Shown piece by piece: positions 24,144 to 33,000 of a stretch of 64,000 bases of DNA. Each line of letters begins with the position of its first letter. Positions within the stretch are counted from its first letter, which is position 1. Under the pieces are notes generated by a model. It saw nothing but the letters and a program-made list of their open reading frames with translations. It was not told where the DNA came from and ran no database searches. This stretch comes from Prosthecobacter sp. (GTDB lineage Bacteria; Verrucomicrobiota; Verrucomicrobiia; Verrucomicrobiales; Verrucomicrobiaceae): assembly GCF_014879935.1 (NCBI RefSeq), contig NZ_JACSRD010000171.1:48913-112912 (forward strand), given 5' to 3'. Made by a program: the position numbers and the translations under genes.

Positions 24144-25382
24144 ATGACCCATCCACAACACACCCACTTCGCCGGCTTTGACTGGGCCGGCGACCACCAC
24201 GACGTCATCATCGTGGACTCGGCCGGCGTGCTCGTGGCGGACTTCCGCTTCGATCACAGCGCCGCCGGCTGGCAGCAATGGCGCGATCAAATCGCCGCCT
24301 GGCCTCATCTCGGCGTCGCCATCGAAACGAGCTTCGGAGCCGTCGTCGAGCAGCTCATCGACTCCGGCGTCACCGTGTATCCGGTGGCACCCAGCAGCGC
24401 CAAAGGCTACCGCCAGCGCAAGTATCCCGGCGGCACCAAGACCGACCGCCACGATGCGTGGGCGCTGGCCGGCGCGCTGCGCACCGACGGCCATGCCTGG
24501 CGTGCGCTCAGCGCCAAAGACCCCATCATTGAGGAATTGCGCATGCTTTGCCGTGACGAGATCGCGCTCATCGAGGAGCGCACCGCCTTGGTCAACCAGG
24601 CGCGTCAGGCCGCGCGCGAGTACTACCCCGTCGTGCTCGAGGCCTTCGAGGACTGGACGCTCCCGAGCACCTGGGCCTTCATCGAGAGCTTCCCCGACAC
24701 ACAAGCCCTGCTCAAGGCAGGCAGGCGAGCCTGGCAGAAGTTCTTCCACACCCACAAGCTCCACCGGGCCGAGGCAGTCCAGCGACGCATCGCCACGCTG
24801 GAGGCCGCCGGGCAATGGCGCATCGCCGAGCCCATGGTCAAAGCCAAGCGGCTCTACCTGCTGACCAAGACGCGGCAGTTGCGCGCTTTGCACATCCAGC
24901 TCGAAGAGTATCGCCGCCGCATCGAGGCCGTCTTTGCCAGTCATCCTGACAGCGGCATGTTCGGCTCGCTGCCCGGAGCCGGAGCCAAGCTCGCCCCGCG
25001 CCTGCTCGGAGAAATCGGCAGCGACCGCGCCCTGTATGCCGACGCGCACAGCCTGCAAAGCGTCAGCGGCACCGCGCCGGTGAGCTACCAGACGGGAAAA
25101 CTGCACAAGGTGCAGATGCGCCGCGCATGCAACCGGCACCTGCGACACACCATGCACCTCTTCAGCGACCTGAGCCGCGCCCAGTGCGCCTGGGCCAAAG
25201 TGTATTACGACGGGCTCAAAAGCCGTGGCAAAACCCATGCGCAGGCGCTGCGCAGTCTGGGGCAGCGCTGGCTCAACATCATCTTCCGCATGTGGCAGAA
25301 TCACACCCGCTACGACCCGGAGCTTCACACGCGCAATCAACTCCAGCACGGCTCCTGGGTGCTCCAGCACACCCCCTCATAA
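24144..25382 (+). CDS. IS110-family DEDD transposase
   Basis: The start at ATG 24144 gives a 412-residue protein that opens directly into the RuvC-like domain; an in-frame extension upstream would cover the structured leader. The DEDD residues are visible as D13 (GFDWAGDHHD), E61 (VAIETSFG), D101 and D104 (TKTDRHDAWALA). A coiled-coil linker at about 205-265 leads to the C-terminal Transposase_20 domain with LPGAGAKLAPRLLGEIG and GTAPVSYQTGK, then RRACNRHLRH. In the last motif most family members have Gln-Ser-Gly with the catalytic Ser; here residue 317 is Thr. Whether T317 or S314 acts, or the enzyme is inactive, is open. The reading frame is intact. Confidence 0.93.
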   Translation: MTHPQHTHFAGFDWAGDHHDVIIVDSAGVLVADFRFDHSAAGWQQWRDQIAAWPHLGVAIETSFGAVVEQLIDSGVTVYPVAPSSAKGYRQRKYPGGTKTDRHDAWALAGALRTDGHAWRALSAKDPIIEELRMLCRDEIALIEERTALVNQARQAAREYYPVVLEAFEDWTLPSTWAFIESFPDTQALLKAGRRAWQKFFHTHKLHRAEAVQRRIATLEAAGQWRIAEPMVKAKRLYLLTKTRQLRALHIQLEEYRRRIEAVFASHPDSGMFGSLPGAGAKLAPRLLGEIGSDRALYADAHSLQSVSGTAPVSYQTGKLHKVQMRRACNRHLRHTMHLFSDLSRAQCAWAKVYYDGLKSRGKTHAQALRSLGQRWLNIIFRMWQNHTRYDPELHTRNQLQHGSWVLQHTPS

Positions 25383-25451
25383 CCCATCTTCAACATCTCA
25401 CGACTATGCGAACAACACTCTCCAAATCTCCACTTGCAACAGATAGAACTT

Positions 25452-25485
25452 CTTTAGCGTGATTTGTGCGGATGACACGCTAAAG
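25452..25485. repeat. 10-bp perfect stem-loop at the right end of the IS
   Basis: CTTTAGCGTG (25452-25461) pairs perfectly with CACGCTAAAG (25476-25485) across a 14-base loop. It lies directly inside the right inverted repeat and just upstream of trmB. Confidence 0.7.
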
Positions 25486-25504
25486 CGTGAACAACGTACT
25501 CTGC

Positions 25505-26104
25505 ATGCAGTCCCTCTTCGTCCCTTCCGACCACTTCCGCGAACTCACGCCCACCGAGATCTTCCCCGATCCCACGCGTCCGCTGGAAATCGACCTCGGC
25601 TGCGGGGACGGCACCTTTCTCACCGGCATGGCCGCACATCATCCGGAGCGCGATTTCCTCGGCGTCGAGCGCATGCTGGGCCGCGTCAGTAAAACAGCGA
25701 AGAAGATCGATACGCAGAAACTGCCGAACGCCCGCATCATGCGCCTCGAAAGCGCCTACAGCGTCGCCTGGCTGCTGCCGCGCGGCAGTGTGTCGCGTTT
25801 GCATCTGCTCTGTCCCGATCCATGGCCGAAGAAGAAGCACGCCGCACGCCGCCTCGTGAACCAGGCGGAATTTCTCGACGGCCTCACGCGCATCCTCAAA
25901 CCCGGGGGCGAGTTCCTGCTCAAAACAGACGATCAGCCCTACTTTGAAGAAGCGCTGCTCAGCCTCGAATCCCGCGCGCATCAGTTCGAACGCCTCGACT
26001 GGCCTGCCGACGCCTTTTTTTATCCCCGGACCGACTTCGAACAGAGCTGGCTGCACATCGGCCGCGTGATTCATCGTGCGAGATGGCGTCTGATCACGCG
26101 TTGA
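25505..26104 (+). CDS. trmB: tRNA (guanine-N7-)-methyltransferase TrmB
   Basis: The product of 199 residues from ATG 25505 has the SAM motif IDLGCGDGTFLTGMA, then DFLGVERML and the signature LLCPDPWPKKKHAARRLV. LKPGGEFLLKTDDQPYF and a C-terminal RTDFEQSWLHIG follow. It makes m7G46 in tRNA variable loops. A GTG at 25487 is an alternative start but lies within the inverted repeat of the neighbouring IS. The IS lies immediately upstream, so the gene's promoter must now be inside or at the edge of that element. Confidence 0.93.
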   Translation: MQSLFVPSDHFRELTPTEIFPDPTRPLEIDLGCGDGTFLTGMAAHHPERDFLGVERMLGRVSKTAKKIDTQKLPNARIMRLESAYSVAWLLPRGSVSRLHLLCPDPWPKKKHAARRLVNQAEFLDGLTRILKPGGEFLLKTDDQPYFEEALLSLESRAHQFERLDWPADAFFYPRTDFEQSWLHIGRVIHRARWRLITR

Positions 26105-26111
26105 TCGCCGC

Positions 26112-26795
26112 ATGTTTCGTCGTTCACTCCTCGTCCTCGCCTGCACCCTCGTCTCAGCACCCGCCGATGAAACCCGGACACGGATCGCCCTCGCCGGTGA
26201 TTCAACCGTGACCGACAAGGCCGGCTGGGGCGCGGCCTTCGCCAAGCTGCTGTCACCCGGTGTCGAATGCCTTAATTTCGCCCAGGGAGGCCGCAGTTCG
26301 AAGAGCTTTCGCGATGAAGGCCATTGGAAAAAAGTGCTCGATGCGAAACCAGCCTTCATTTTGATCCAGTTCGGTCACAACGACATGCCCGGCAAAGGGC
26401 CGGACCGCGAAACCGACCCGGCCACCACCTACCAGGAGAACTTGATCCGCTACATCGCCGAGGCACGCGCCATCGGTGCGCGGCCTGTCCTCGTCACCTC
26501 GCTCGCACGCCGGGTCTTCAGCGGGGACAAGATACGCGGCGAGCTGAAGCCCTGGGCAGACGCCGCCGCGAAGGTGGCCGCCCAGCGGGAGGTGCCGCTC
26601 GTCGATCTTTTCGCCCGCAGTGTCGAGCTGCACAACAGGCTCGGTCCTTCCGCATCGGCGGCCTTCAATCCGGCCTCCAAACCAGGCAGGACGGACGGCT
26701 CCCATTTGAACGAGCATGGCGCGGCCGTCATCGCCAACATCATCGCTGACGAGATGCGCAAACTGGGCACTGACTACGCCAGGCTGTTGAATTGA
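26112..26795 (+). CDS. Secreted SGNH/GDSL hydrolase, rhamnogalacturonan acetylesterase-like
   Basis: The 227-residue protein has a signal peptide (about residues 1-18). The four SGNH blocks are present: ALAGDST with the nucleophile Ser, NFAQGGRSSKSF, LIQFGHNDMPG, and the catalytic pair in DGSHLNEHGA. This order and the FGHNDMPGKGPDRETDP stretch fit the RhgT-like acetylesterase branch, which removes acetyl groups from pectin-type polysaccharides. It follows trmB by seven bases and may be co-transcribed. The nearby sugar-isomerase-like and PmoA-like genes suggest a local polysaccharide-use theme. Confidence 0.87.
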   Translation: MFRRSLLVLACTLVSAPADETRTRIALAGDSTVTDKAGWGAAFAKLLSPGVECLNFAQGGRSSKSFRDEGHWKKVLDAKPAFILIQFGHNDMPGKGPDRETDPATTYQENLIRYIAEARAIGARPVLVTSLARRVFSGDKIRGELKPWADAAAKVAAQREVPLVDLFARSVELHNRLGPSASAAFNPASKPGRTDGSHLNEHGAAVIANIIADEMRKLGTDYARLLN

Positions 26796-26858
26796 CCCAC
26801 CCCGGCAGGTTTTGCTTGGCTCCAAAGGTCAAATCCGGTAGAACCGCAGACACAAACC

Positions 26859-27119
26859 ATGATCGAAGTCGAAATCTATGCCCCCGGCGTGCGGTCAGAA
26901 GCCGCAATGATGCAGCTCCGCAATCAGATGGACCACTTTCCCCGCGTCCGCTACAAGGTCGATGCCCGCCACGACCTCGTTTACTTCGAGATTGATCGTC
27001 CCGGCGACATCAACCAGCAGGAAATCGATCAAATCTTCGACGCCATCGATCTCCAGGCCCGCTTTGTCGGCCAGATCCCAGAAGAACTGCGCAGCGGACA
27101 GACATCAAAACTGTCCTGA
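26859..27119 (+). CDS. Small conserved-looking protein of unknown function
   Basis: The product is 86 residues with an acidic, soluble composition. MIEVEIYAPGV at the start and the alternating strand-helix pattern (QLRNQMDHF, then RVRYKVDA, DLVYFEID, QQEIDQIFDAI) suggest a small alpha/beta ferredoxin-like or HMA-like fold. It lacks the metal-binding Cys pair of HMA domains. Its stop codon lies one base from the stop of the convergent SufE-like gene. No specific function is recognised. Confidence 0.7.
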   Translation: MIEVEIYAPGVRSEAAMMQLRNQMDHFPRVRYKVDARHDLVYFEIDRPGDINQQEIDQIFDAIDLQARFVGQIPEELRSGQTSKLS

Positions 27120-27120
27120 G

Positions 27121-27567
27121 TCAGCTTTGGCCTGCCAGCAGCGCCCTGGCTGCCTGCTTCATGCGGCCCAGCACGTAATACACCGTCTGGCTGCGCAGCC
27201 GCACCAGTTCCGCGCCGATGATGCGCGGCACAAAGTCCTGCGGCACATCGATCACCTGCTGTGCAGTGCACCGATCCAGGCCGCGACAAAGGATCGTCGT
27301 CAGCGCCCGTGTCAGCGTCTGCACCTTCGGCCCCAGGCTGATCGCAAAACGCAGGCTTCCGTCCTCGCCACGCCGCACGTGCACGCCCACCGTGTCCGTG
27401 CATTCCGCGTCCTTCCGCACGTCTTCGAGATCGAAAGACTCCCCCTCCTTCGGCGCATGTTTCGCCGCCTGTGCTGCCAGATCGATCAGATTCTCCCGCC
27501 GCTCGCCTTCCGGCAGCGATTCGAAAAAGACGATCAGTTCATCCAAAGCGGCGGGATAGGCCTGCAT
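27121..27567 (-). CDS. SufE-family protein
   Basis: The start is the ATG at 27567 (MQAYPAALDELIVFFESLPEG in two parts), two bases after the upstream stop codon. The 148-residue protein has the SufE layout. An N-terminal helix pair (FFESLPEGERRENLIDLA) precedes a loop with the key Cys in KDAECTDTVGVHV. A segment analogous to the family's variable helix region then leads to VQTLTRALTTILCRGLDRC. SufE accepts sulfur from the cysteine desulfurase SufS for Fe-S assembly. No suf genes are adjacent. It follows a PmoA-like gene as a probable two-gene operon. Confidence 0.75.
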   Translation of the reverse strand: MQAYPAALDELIVFFESLPEGERRENLIDLAAQAAKHAPKEGESFDLEDVRKDAECTDTVGVHVRRGEDGSLRFAISLGPKVQTLTRALTTILCRGLDRCTAQQVIDVPQDFVPRIIGAELVRLRSQTVYYVLGRMKQAARALLAGQS

Positions 27568-27569
27568 GC

Positions 27570-28547
27570 TTACTTGTTCACCGGTTTCGGCGGATTCAAA
27601 TCGACCACCGGCATTTCCACGAACTTTTTCCAGTGCGCCTCGCTCTGCTCCTGCGTCGCCACGCCGTCGTGAACCCACAGTGCGTAGCGCACGCGCAGTT
27701 TCTTCTCCTCCGTTACCTCCACCGGCGTGTCCAGGCTCAGGCAGCAGCCCATCCAGCCGTCGTTGCGCACGTGGAAGGCCGTCGGGTTGTGCGGATTCAT
27801 CGGGTGATTCATCAAGGTGATGCCGCCAAAGCCATCGGCGTCATTCGTGATGCGCCCGCTGTAATCGCACCAGCGTGCCGGCTTGCGGAACACCTGCTCC
27901 TCATTGAGCTGGCCCTCGGAATTCAAGATGCGCCCGCCGCCGTCATGCACGCCGATGCTCTTCGCCATGCGCACCGCGATCAAACCGAAGCCCGTGGCGC
28001 CAAATGTGGTCGTCTTGCCCTTCGGCGGCGTGAATTCCATATCCACGATCATGAACCAGCTCTTCGCTCCATCCTCAGGCCGCACTTCTGTGCGCCGCAC
28101 TTCGATGAGTTGAATCGCTTTGTCCGCCTCGCTGATCCAATGGTTCACCATCCGCATCGACGCATAGTCGTCCGTGTCCTCGTAGCCTTCGCGCGACACC
28201 TCCACATTCACGATGCGTCCCTGCTTCTTCGCGTAATCGCCCCAGAAATCGAGGCCGTTCACCAGGTTGTGCGTCACCCACACGCTGTTGTGGTGCGAAT
28301 GCGTCAGCGGATCATGCGGATGCCCCATGCGCGTCAGGCTCACGTCCCGCGATGCACGAATCGGATGGCAAAACGGCCGCATGTCCAGCGGATCGAAATG
28401 CATCGCCGTCAGCTCACGCCCATCGAGCTGGAACGACGTGATGTGATGCGGCATCGGCACAGCCTGCACATGCGGAATCGGCTTTGCCGATGGCAACTGC
28501 GCTGAAACAGCCGTCGCTGAGGCAAGAAGGAGGCAAAAAGCTTTCAT
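27570..28547 (-). CDS. Secreted DUF6807 / PmoA-like protein
   Basis: I preferred the second ATG of a pair, at 28547, since a near-perfect GGAGGTGA ribosome-binding sequence is correctly spaced from it; 28550 and a TTG at 28559 are alternatives. The 325-residue product has a short signal peptide. The DUF6807 hallmarks are visible: HPHDPLTHSHHNSVWVTH with its cluster of His, NGLDFWGDY, and GFGGITLMNHPMNP later on. The family is misleadingly annotated as methane oxygenase PmoA but has nothing to do with methane oxidation. It is widespread in PVC bacteria and probably acts on carbohydrates. The function is unproven. Confidence 0.83.
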   Translation of the reverse strand: MKAFCLLLASATAVSAQLPSAKPIPHVQAVPMPHHITSFQLDGRELTAMHFDPLDMRPFCHPIRASRDVSLTRMGHPHDPLTHSHHNSVWVTHNLVNGLDFWGDYAKKQGRIVNVEVSREGYEDTDDYASMRMVNHWISEADKAIQLIEVRRTEVRPEDGAKSWFMIVDMEFTPPKGKTTTFGATGFGLIAVRMAKSIGVHDGGGRILNSEGQLNEEQVFRKPARWCDYSGRITNDADGFGGITLMNHPMNPHNPTAFHVRNDGWMGCCLSLDTPVEVTEEKKLRVRYALWVHDGVATQEQSEAHWKKFVEMPVVDLNPPKPVNK

Positions 28548-28650
28548 CATCACCTCCAAACGCCCGGCTCAGACCCTTTTCCATTCTCAATTTTCCATTT
28601 TCAGTTCTTCCATTCTTCTTCGCTCCCGCTACGCTCATTGCCCTCAACCC

Positions 28651-29493
28651 ATGAAGACGCTTCTTCTCTCCCTTCTGCTCATCGTTCCGACTTTCGCCGC
28701 TGAAATCGGCGAACACGCCAAAGTCGGCCAGTTCTACGCCGGCTGCCAGGCCTACAGCTTCCGACTCTACACCGTCTTTGAGGCCATCGACAAGACCGCC
28801 CAGGCTGGCGGCAAGACCATCGAGTTTTATCCCGGCCAGAAGTTCGACGACACCGCCAAGTGGGACCACAACGCCACGCCGGAGATGATCGACAAGGTGA
28901 TGAAGCACCTCGAAGCCAAAGGCCTCACCGCCGTCGGTTACGGCGTCGTGAAACTCGGCAAGGATGCCGCCCAGGACCGCAAGGTGTTCGAGTTCTGCAA
29001 AAAAGTCGGCATCAGCATCGTCGTGACCGAGCCCGATGTGGCCGGACTCGACGGCATCGAGGCCCTCGTGAAGGAATTCGACATCAAGATGGCCATCCAC
29101 AACCATCCCAAGCGTCCGCTCGACCGTGCCTACATGTTTTGGGACCCGAACTATGTCCTCGGCCTCGTCAAAGATCGCGATCCCCGCATGGGTGCCTGCG
29201 CCGATGTCGGTCACTGGGTCCGCAGTGGCCTCGATCCCGTCGAGTGCATCAAGATTCTCAAAGGCCGCATCTTTGACAGCCACATGAAGGACCTCACCGA
29301 GTTCGGCAATGTCAAAGCCCACGACCTTCCCTTCGGCCAGGGCAAGAGCAACATCGCCGGCATCCTCGCCGAATACGCCGCCCAGGGCTACCCCGGCCCG
29401 CTGCACTGCGAATACGAGCACAACTGGGAGACCAGCGTGCCTGAGATCACCCAGTGCCTCGAGTTCGTGAAGAACTGGAAGCCGGCGAAGTAA
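28651..29493 (+). CDS. Secreted TIM-barrel sugar phosphate isomerase/epimerase-like protein
   Basis: The 280-residue product has a signal peptide (MKTLLLSLLLIVPTFAAEI) followed by a xylose-isomerase-like TIM barrel. Candidate metal-binding residues lie in TIEFYPGQ, VVTEPDV, MAIHNHPKRP, CADVGHWVRSG, FDSHMKDL and HCEYEHNWE, in the order expected for the AP_endonuc_2 family. Exported versions are common in Verrucomicrobia and Planctomycetes. It is divergent from the PmoA-like gene and may share its promoter region. The substrate is unknown. A strong terminator follows. Confidence 0.85.
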   Translation: MKTLLLSLLLIVPTFAAEIGEHAKVGQFYAGCQAYSFRLYTVFEAIDKTAQAGGKTIEFYPGQKFDDTAKWDHNATPEMIDKVMKHLEAKGLTAVGYGVVKLGKDAAQDRKVFEFCKKVGISIVVTEPDVAGLDGIEALVKEFDIKMAIHNHPKRPLDRAYMFWDPNYVLGLVKDRDPRMGACADVGHWVRSGLDPVECIKILKGRIFDSHMKDLTEFGNVKAHDLPFGQGKSNIAGILAEYAAQGYPGPLHCEYEHNWETSVPEITQCLEFVKNWKPAK

Positions 29494-29510
29494 TCACGAC
29501 GCATCCAAGG

Positions 29511-29538
29511 AGCGGGGCTTGCCAAGCCCCGCTTTTTT
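29511..29538 (+). terminator. Rho-independent terminator after the TIM-barrel gene
   Basis: A perfect 10-bp stem (AGCGGGGCTT with its complement at 29524-29533), a three-base loop and six T residues lie 18 bases after the stop codon. Confidence 0.93.
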
Positions 29539-29571
29539 GTGGTCTCATCACACGACCTCACGAAAAGCCTC

Positions 29572-30072
29572 ATGCCGGTTGCTGAAACAAACCAAGGATC
29601 ACTGCCTGCCGCCAGTCGCCGGGCCGCTGGGTGCCTTTTTCTTCCCGGTTGCCTCGGTGGAGTCGTCGCTGTGATCCTGGCACTCTCGATTGTTGCTCAT
29701 GCCCTGGCATTGATCTGGTCGATCGCGACTGGTCAGCCCCTTCCGCTGTTCCCCATTCAAAATGCACCTCGCGAGTGGGCGAAACTCGTGTGGTTCCTCC
29801 TCTCGTTCTTCGCCTGGCAGGCGATTCGCGCAGGAAAACGTCAGGCATGGGTCTATTGGCTCACCCTGCTCTCCCTCGCAGGCTGGATCGGTCTCGCATG
29901 GACCACGGATTCCTTCAGTGTCCGGCTCGGCTCGTTCACCGAAACGCCGCAGGAGGCCGCTCGCAACGGCCAGTGGCTCGCCACCATCGTCATCGGGCTG
30001 TTTCTGGCCCACTTCACCTTCAGTCGAGACAACCGTCTCTACTACGGCATCTCCCAGCCAAAGCAGCCTTGA
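29572..30072 (+). CDS. Small membrane protein of unknown function
   Basis: The start at ATG 29572 gives 166 residues. A short N-terminal lead with Arg residues is followed by four hydrophobic spans at about residues 30-60, 75-95, 105-120 and 140-155. No motif is recognised. The gene lies between a terminator and the convergent giant gene, so it is a single-gene unit. An in-frame GTG at 29539 overlaps the upstream terminator and is unlikely to be used. Confidence 0.6.
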   Translation: MPVAETNQGSLPAASRRAAGCLFLPGCLGGVVAVILALSIVAHALALIWSIATGQPLPLFPIQNAPREWAKLVWFLLSFFAWQAIRAGKRQAWVYWLTLLSLAGWIGLAWTTDSFSVRLGSFTETPQEAARNGQWLATIVIGLFLAHFTFSRDNRLYYGISQPKQP

Positions 30073-30097
30073 GCACTGGGTGGCACTGCTGCAAAAA

Positions 30098-33000
30098 TCA
30101 TCGCGGCTGCTTCAAATACGCGATCAAATCGGCCAGCGACTGCGGTGTCATCGCGGCTTCGAGGCCTTCGGGCATCAACGAGATGCCGGCGCTCTTCAAG
30201 GAGGCCACATCGCTGCGTAGGACGGATTTGGTGATGTTTCCGGCCATTTTCAGCGTCAGGCTCGCGCTCGTTTCGGTGGCGATGACGCCGTAGAGCTGCT
30301 CGCCGCTCTTCAGGGTGCAGTGGTAGGCCATGAAGCCGGGCTCGATGATGGCGCTGGGGTCGAGAATGGAGTTGAGGAGCTTTTCGGCGTCGTGCTGCGC
30401 CACGCTGCGCAGGTCCGGGCCGAGTTCGATGCCCACGCCGTCGAGTTTGTGGCAACTGATGCACACGCTCGCGAAAACGTTCTTCCCGCGTGCCGCGTCG
30501 CCCTGGAGCTTCAGCGCCGGTTTGAACTTCTCCACCACCGCGGCCCGCGTGGCGCTCGTGGAGTCCGCGAAGACCTTCTCCGCGAGGCTGGCGATGTTTT
30601 TCTTCGGATGCTTCATCAATCGCGCCCGCGTCGCCGCGTCGGCGGATTTCGCCTCGGGCCGTTTCAGCAATGCGAGTGTCCACGCGTCATTCGAGAGCAG
30701 CGTTTCGAGGATCTGCACGCGCAGCGCCGGTGTGCGCTGGTCCCAGCCTTCGAGCAAAAACTGCTCGCCACCCTGCGGTTGCAGCTTCGAGACGAGCCGC
30801 AGCACCTCCGTAGGCGCAGTCGCCAGACTGCGGGAGTCCGGCGCGTTCGTGGAGCCGTCCGGCCGCACTTTGGCAAGTGCGCCTACATCGACGCTCTTCG
30901 CCCAAAGCTCCGGCAGCAGCGCTTTCACGCGATCCCGATGCTCGCGATCCGAGGCCAGCAAGGCCAGCGATTCCATCGTCGGAGCCGTTTGGATCGAGTC
31001 GGCGGCCTGTTGCAGCCTCGCCGCCATTTTTTCGACTGCTTTACGCGCCTTGGCATCCGTGACCTGTTTCGCGAAAGCCGCCAGCGAGAGGTTCTTCTCA
31101 TCCAAAACGGCCAGAAGCTCCTCCAAGCCCTTTTGTGCATCCATCCGCGTCACGAGCACCGCGATGGCTTTTTCGTTCTTCGTCGCCAAAGCGCAGCGCA
31201 GGAGCATCGCGAATGATTTGGCATCCGCACGAGCACAAACTCGCTCCAAATGCGGCAGCACCGAGCTCAACGCCGCGCCTTGCAGCGGTGAACCCGCCTC
31301 CGCGCTGTTCAGCACCTCCGCGAGCAAATCTCCCGCCCATTCGAACTTCAGCTCGCCGAGCGTGCAGGCCAGTTGGAGCCGCACTTTGGCATCCTTGTCG
31401 TTCACCAGCTTCGCCAGCGCCTTTTGGAGTGGCGACGAATCGTCGCCCTTCCATTCGATCTTCTCAGCCATTTGAAGTGCTTGTTCGTGGACGCGTGCAG
31501 TAAGTGTATCCGTTGGCTGAGTATATCGAAGCAGAGAAAGACAATTGTCTCGATGAGGTGCCTGGCCTTGAGTAAGAAAATATGTCCACGCCAGTTGGGC
31601 CTGTATGATACCACTCGGAGGATAGATTGATAAATCATCAGGCAACTCACCTCCATAAACTGCCATCATCTGCGCTTTGTCCCTCAGCCACCCATTCGGC
31701 GAAGCAAAGTAGTAATCTCGCTCCGTCGAGATGAACGGGACGCTTCCTTTGCCGGACGCTTTGCCGCTTTTGGACGCCGTTTGCTCATCTCGCGGAGCGA
31801 GATGGCTACTTTTCACCACCCGCCAAATCCTCCCCTTATCATCCCCTTCGCGGTAATGCGGCAGAAGCTCCTCTTTGCCGCTTTGCGGCAGCCACTGCGG
31901 ATGCTCGATCATGTAGCGATACATGTCGGCGACCCACAGCGCGCCATCGGGGCCGGTGCGGACCATGACGGGACGGCACCAGCGGTCTTCGCTGGCGAGG
32001 AAGTCGGTAGGCGCAGTCGCCAGACTGCGGGAGTTTGACGTGTTGGCGGAGTCGCCTTCCCGCGCTTTGGCAAGCGCGCCTACATCCACCGTCGCTTTGA
32101 ACGTCACGCCGTCATCTTCCAAAACGATGTGCTGCACGACGTTATGAAACGGCTCGCAGGTGAAGGCGTGCGTTTTGCCGTCGTTGAAGAGCTTCACATC
32201 GCGATACACCTCGATGCCGCAGGCGCTGGTGAAGCGTCCGGCCTGGTCGAAGCTGTGGAAGCGCTTCTCCATGCTGCTGGCGGGATACACGGGCGGATTT
32301 CGCGGGAAGAGCTGATGAATCGGGTCCGGCGGGATGACGTGTGGATTGCGGCGCAGGTAGTGATCCTGCAGGACGTAGTGCCAGAGCGGGAAACTGTTCT
32401 GCACGCCGAACCAGTGGCCCCAGTCATCGCGGGCGCGACCGAACTGCGAAGGGCCGGTCTGCGGATCAAACTCGCCGGTGTCCGGCTTGAAGCGGAAGTC
32501 GCGGCTGCCGAGGTCGATCTTCTCGCCGGTGAGCTTGCACTCGATTTGCGTGCCTTTGTTGTAGCCGCCGTGATGCGCACCGGCGGCGCAATACACCCAG
32601 CCATCCATGCCCCAGCGCAGGCCGTTCACGCGGAGCTGCTGATTGCCGGTGCTGAAGCCGGTGTAGAGCACTTTCTTTGTGCCATCGGGCGAAATGAAAA
32701 AGATGTCCGGCGCGGCGGTGACGATGACGCCTTCACGCCAGGTCAAGATGCCGGTGGGATAGCTCAAATCACTGACGATGACGTGGCGCTTGTCGTAGCG
32801 GCCGTCGTGGTCGCTGTCCTCCAGCCGCACGACGCGTCCGCCGGCCTTGCCATTGCCGTCCATACCGAGCGGGTAGTCCGCCATCTCGATGACCCAAAGG
32901 CGGCCCTGCTCATCCCAATCAAACGCGACCGGATCGAGCACCACCGGCTCCGCCGCGACGAGTTCGATGCGGTAACCCTCGCGCACATGCCACTTCTTCG

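Larger units (their letters stand above)
23801..25499 (+). mobile_element. IS110-family insertion element with 16-bp inverted repeats
   Basis: A DEDD transposase gene is flanked by a 16-bp perfect inverted repeat, GTACGTTGTTCACGCT at 23801-23816 and its complement at 25484-25499. The octamer GTTGTTCA occurs four times: at 23805 and 23832 on the plus strand, and at 23890 and 25488 on the minus strand. The element sits between divergent hemW and trmB, and the repeats lie five to six bases from the start codons of both. IS110 proper lacks terminal repeats, whereas IS1111-type relatives have subterminal ones. The true ends may therefore differ by a few bases from those given. No target duplication is visible, as expected for this family. 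Confidence 0.75.
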
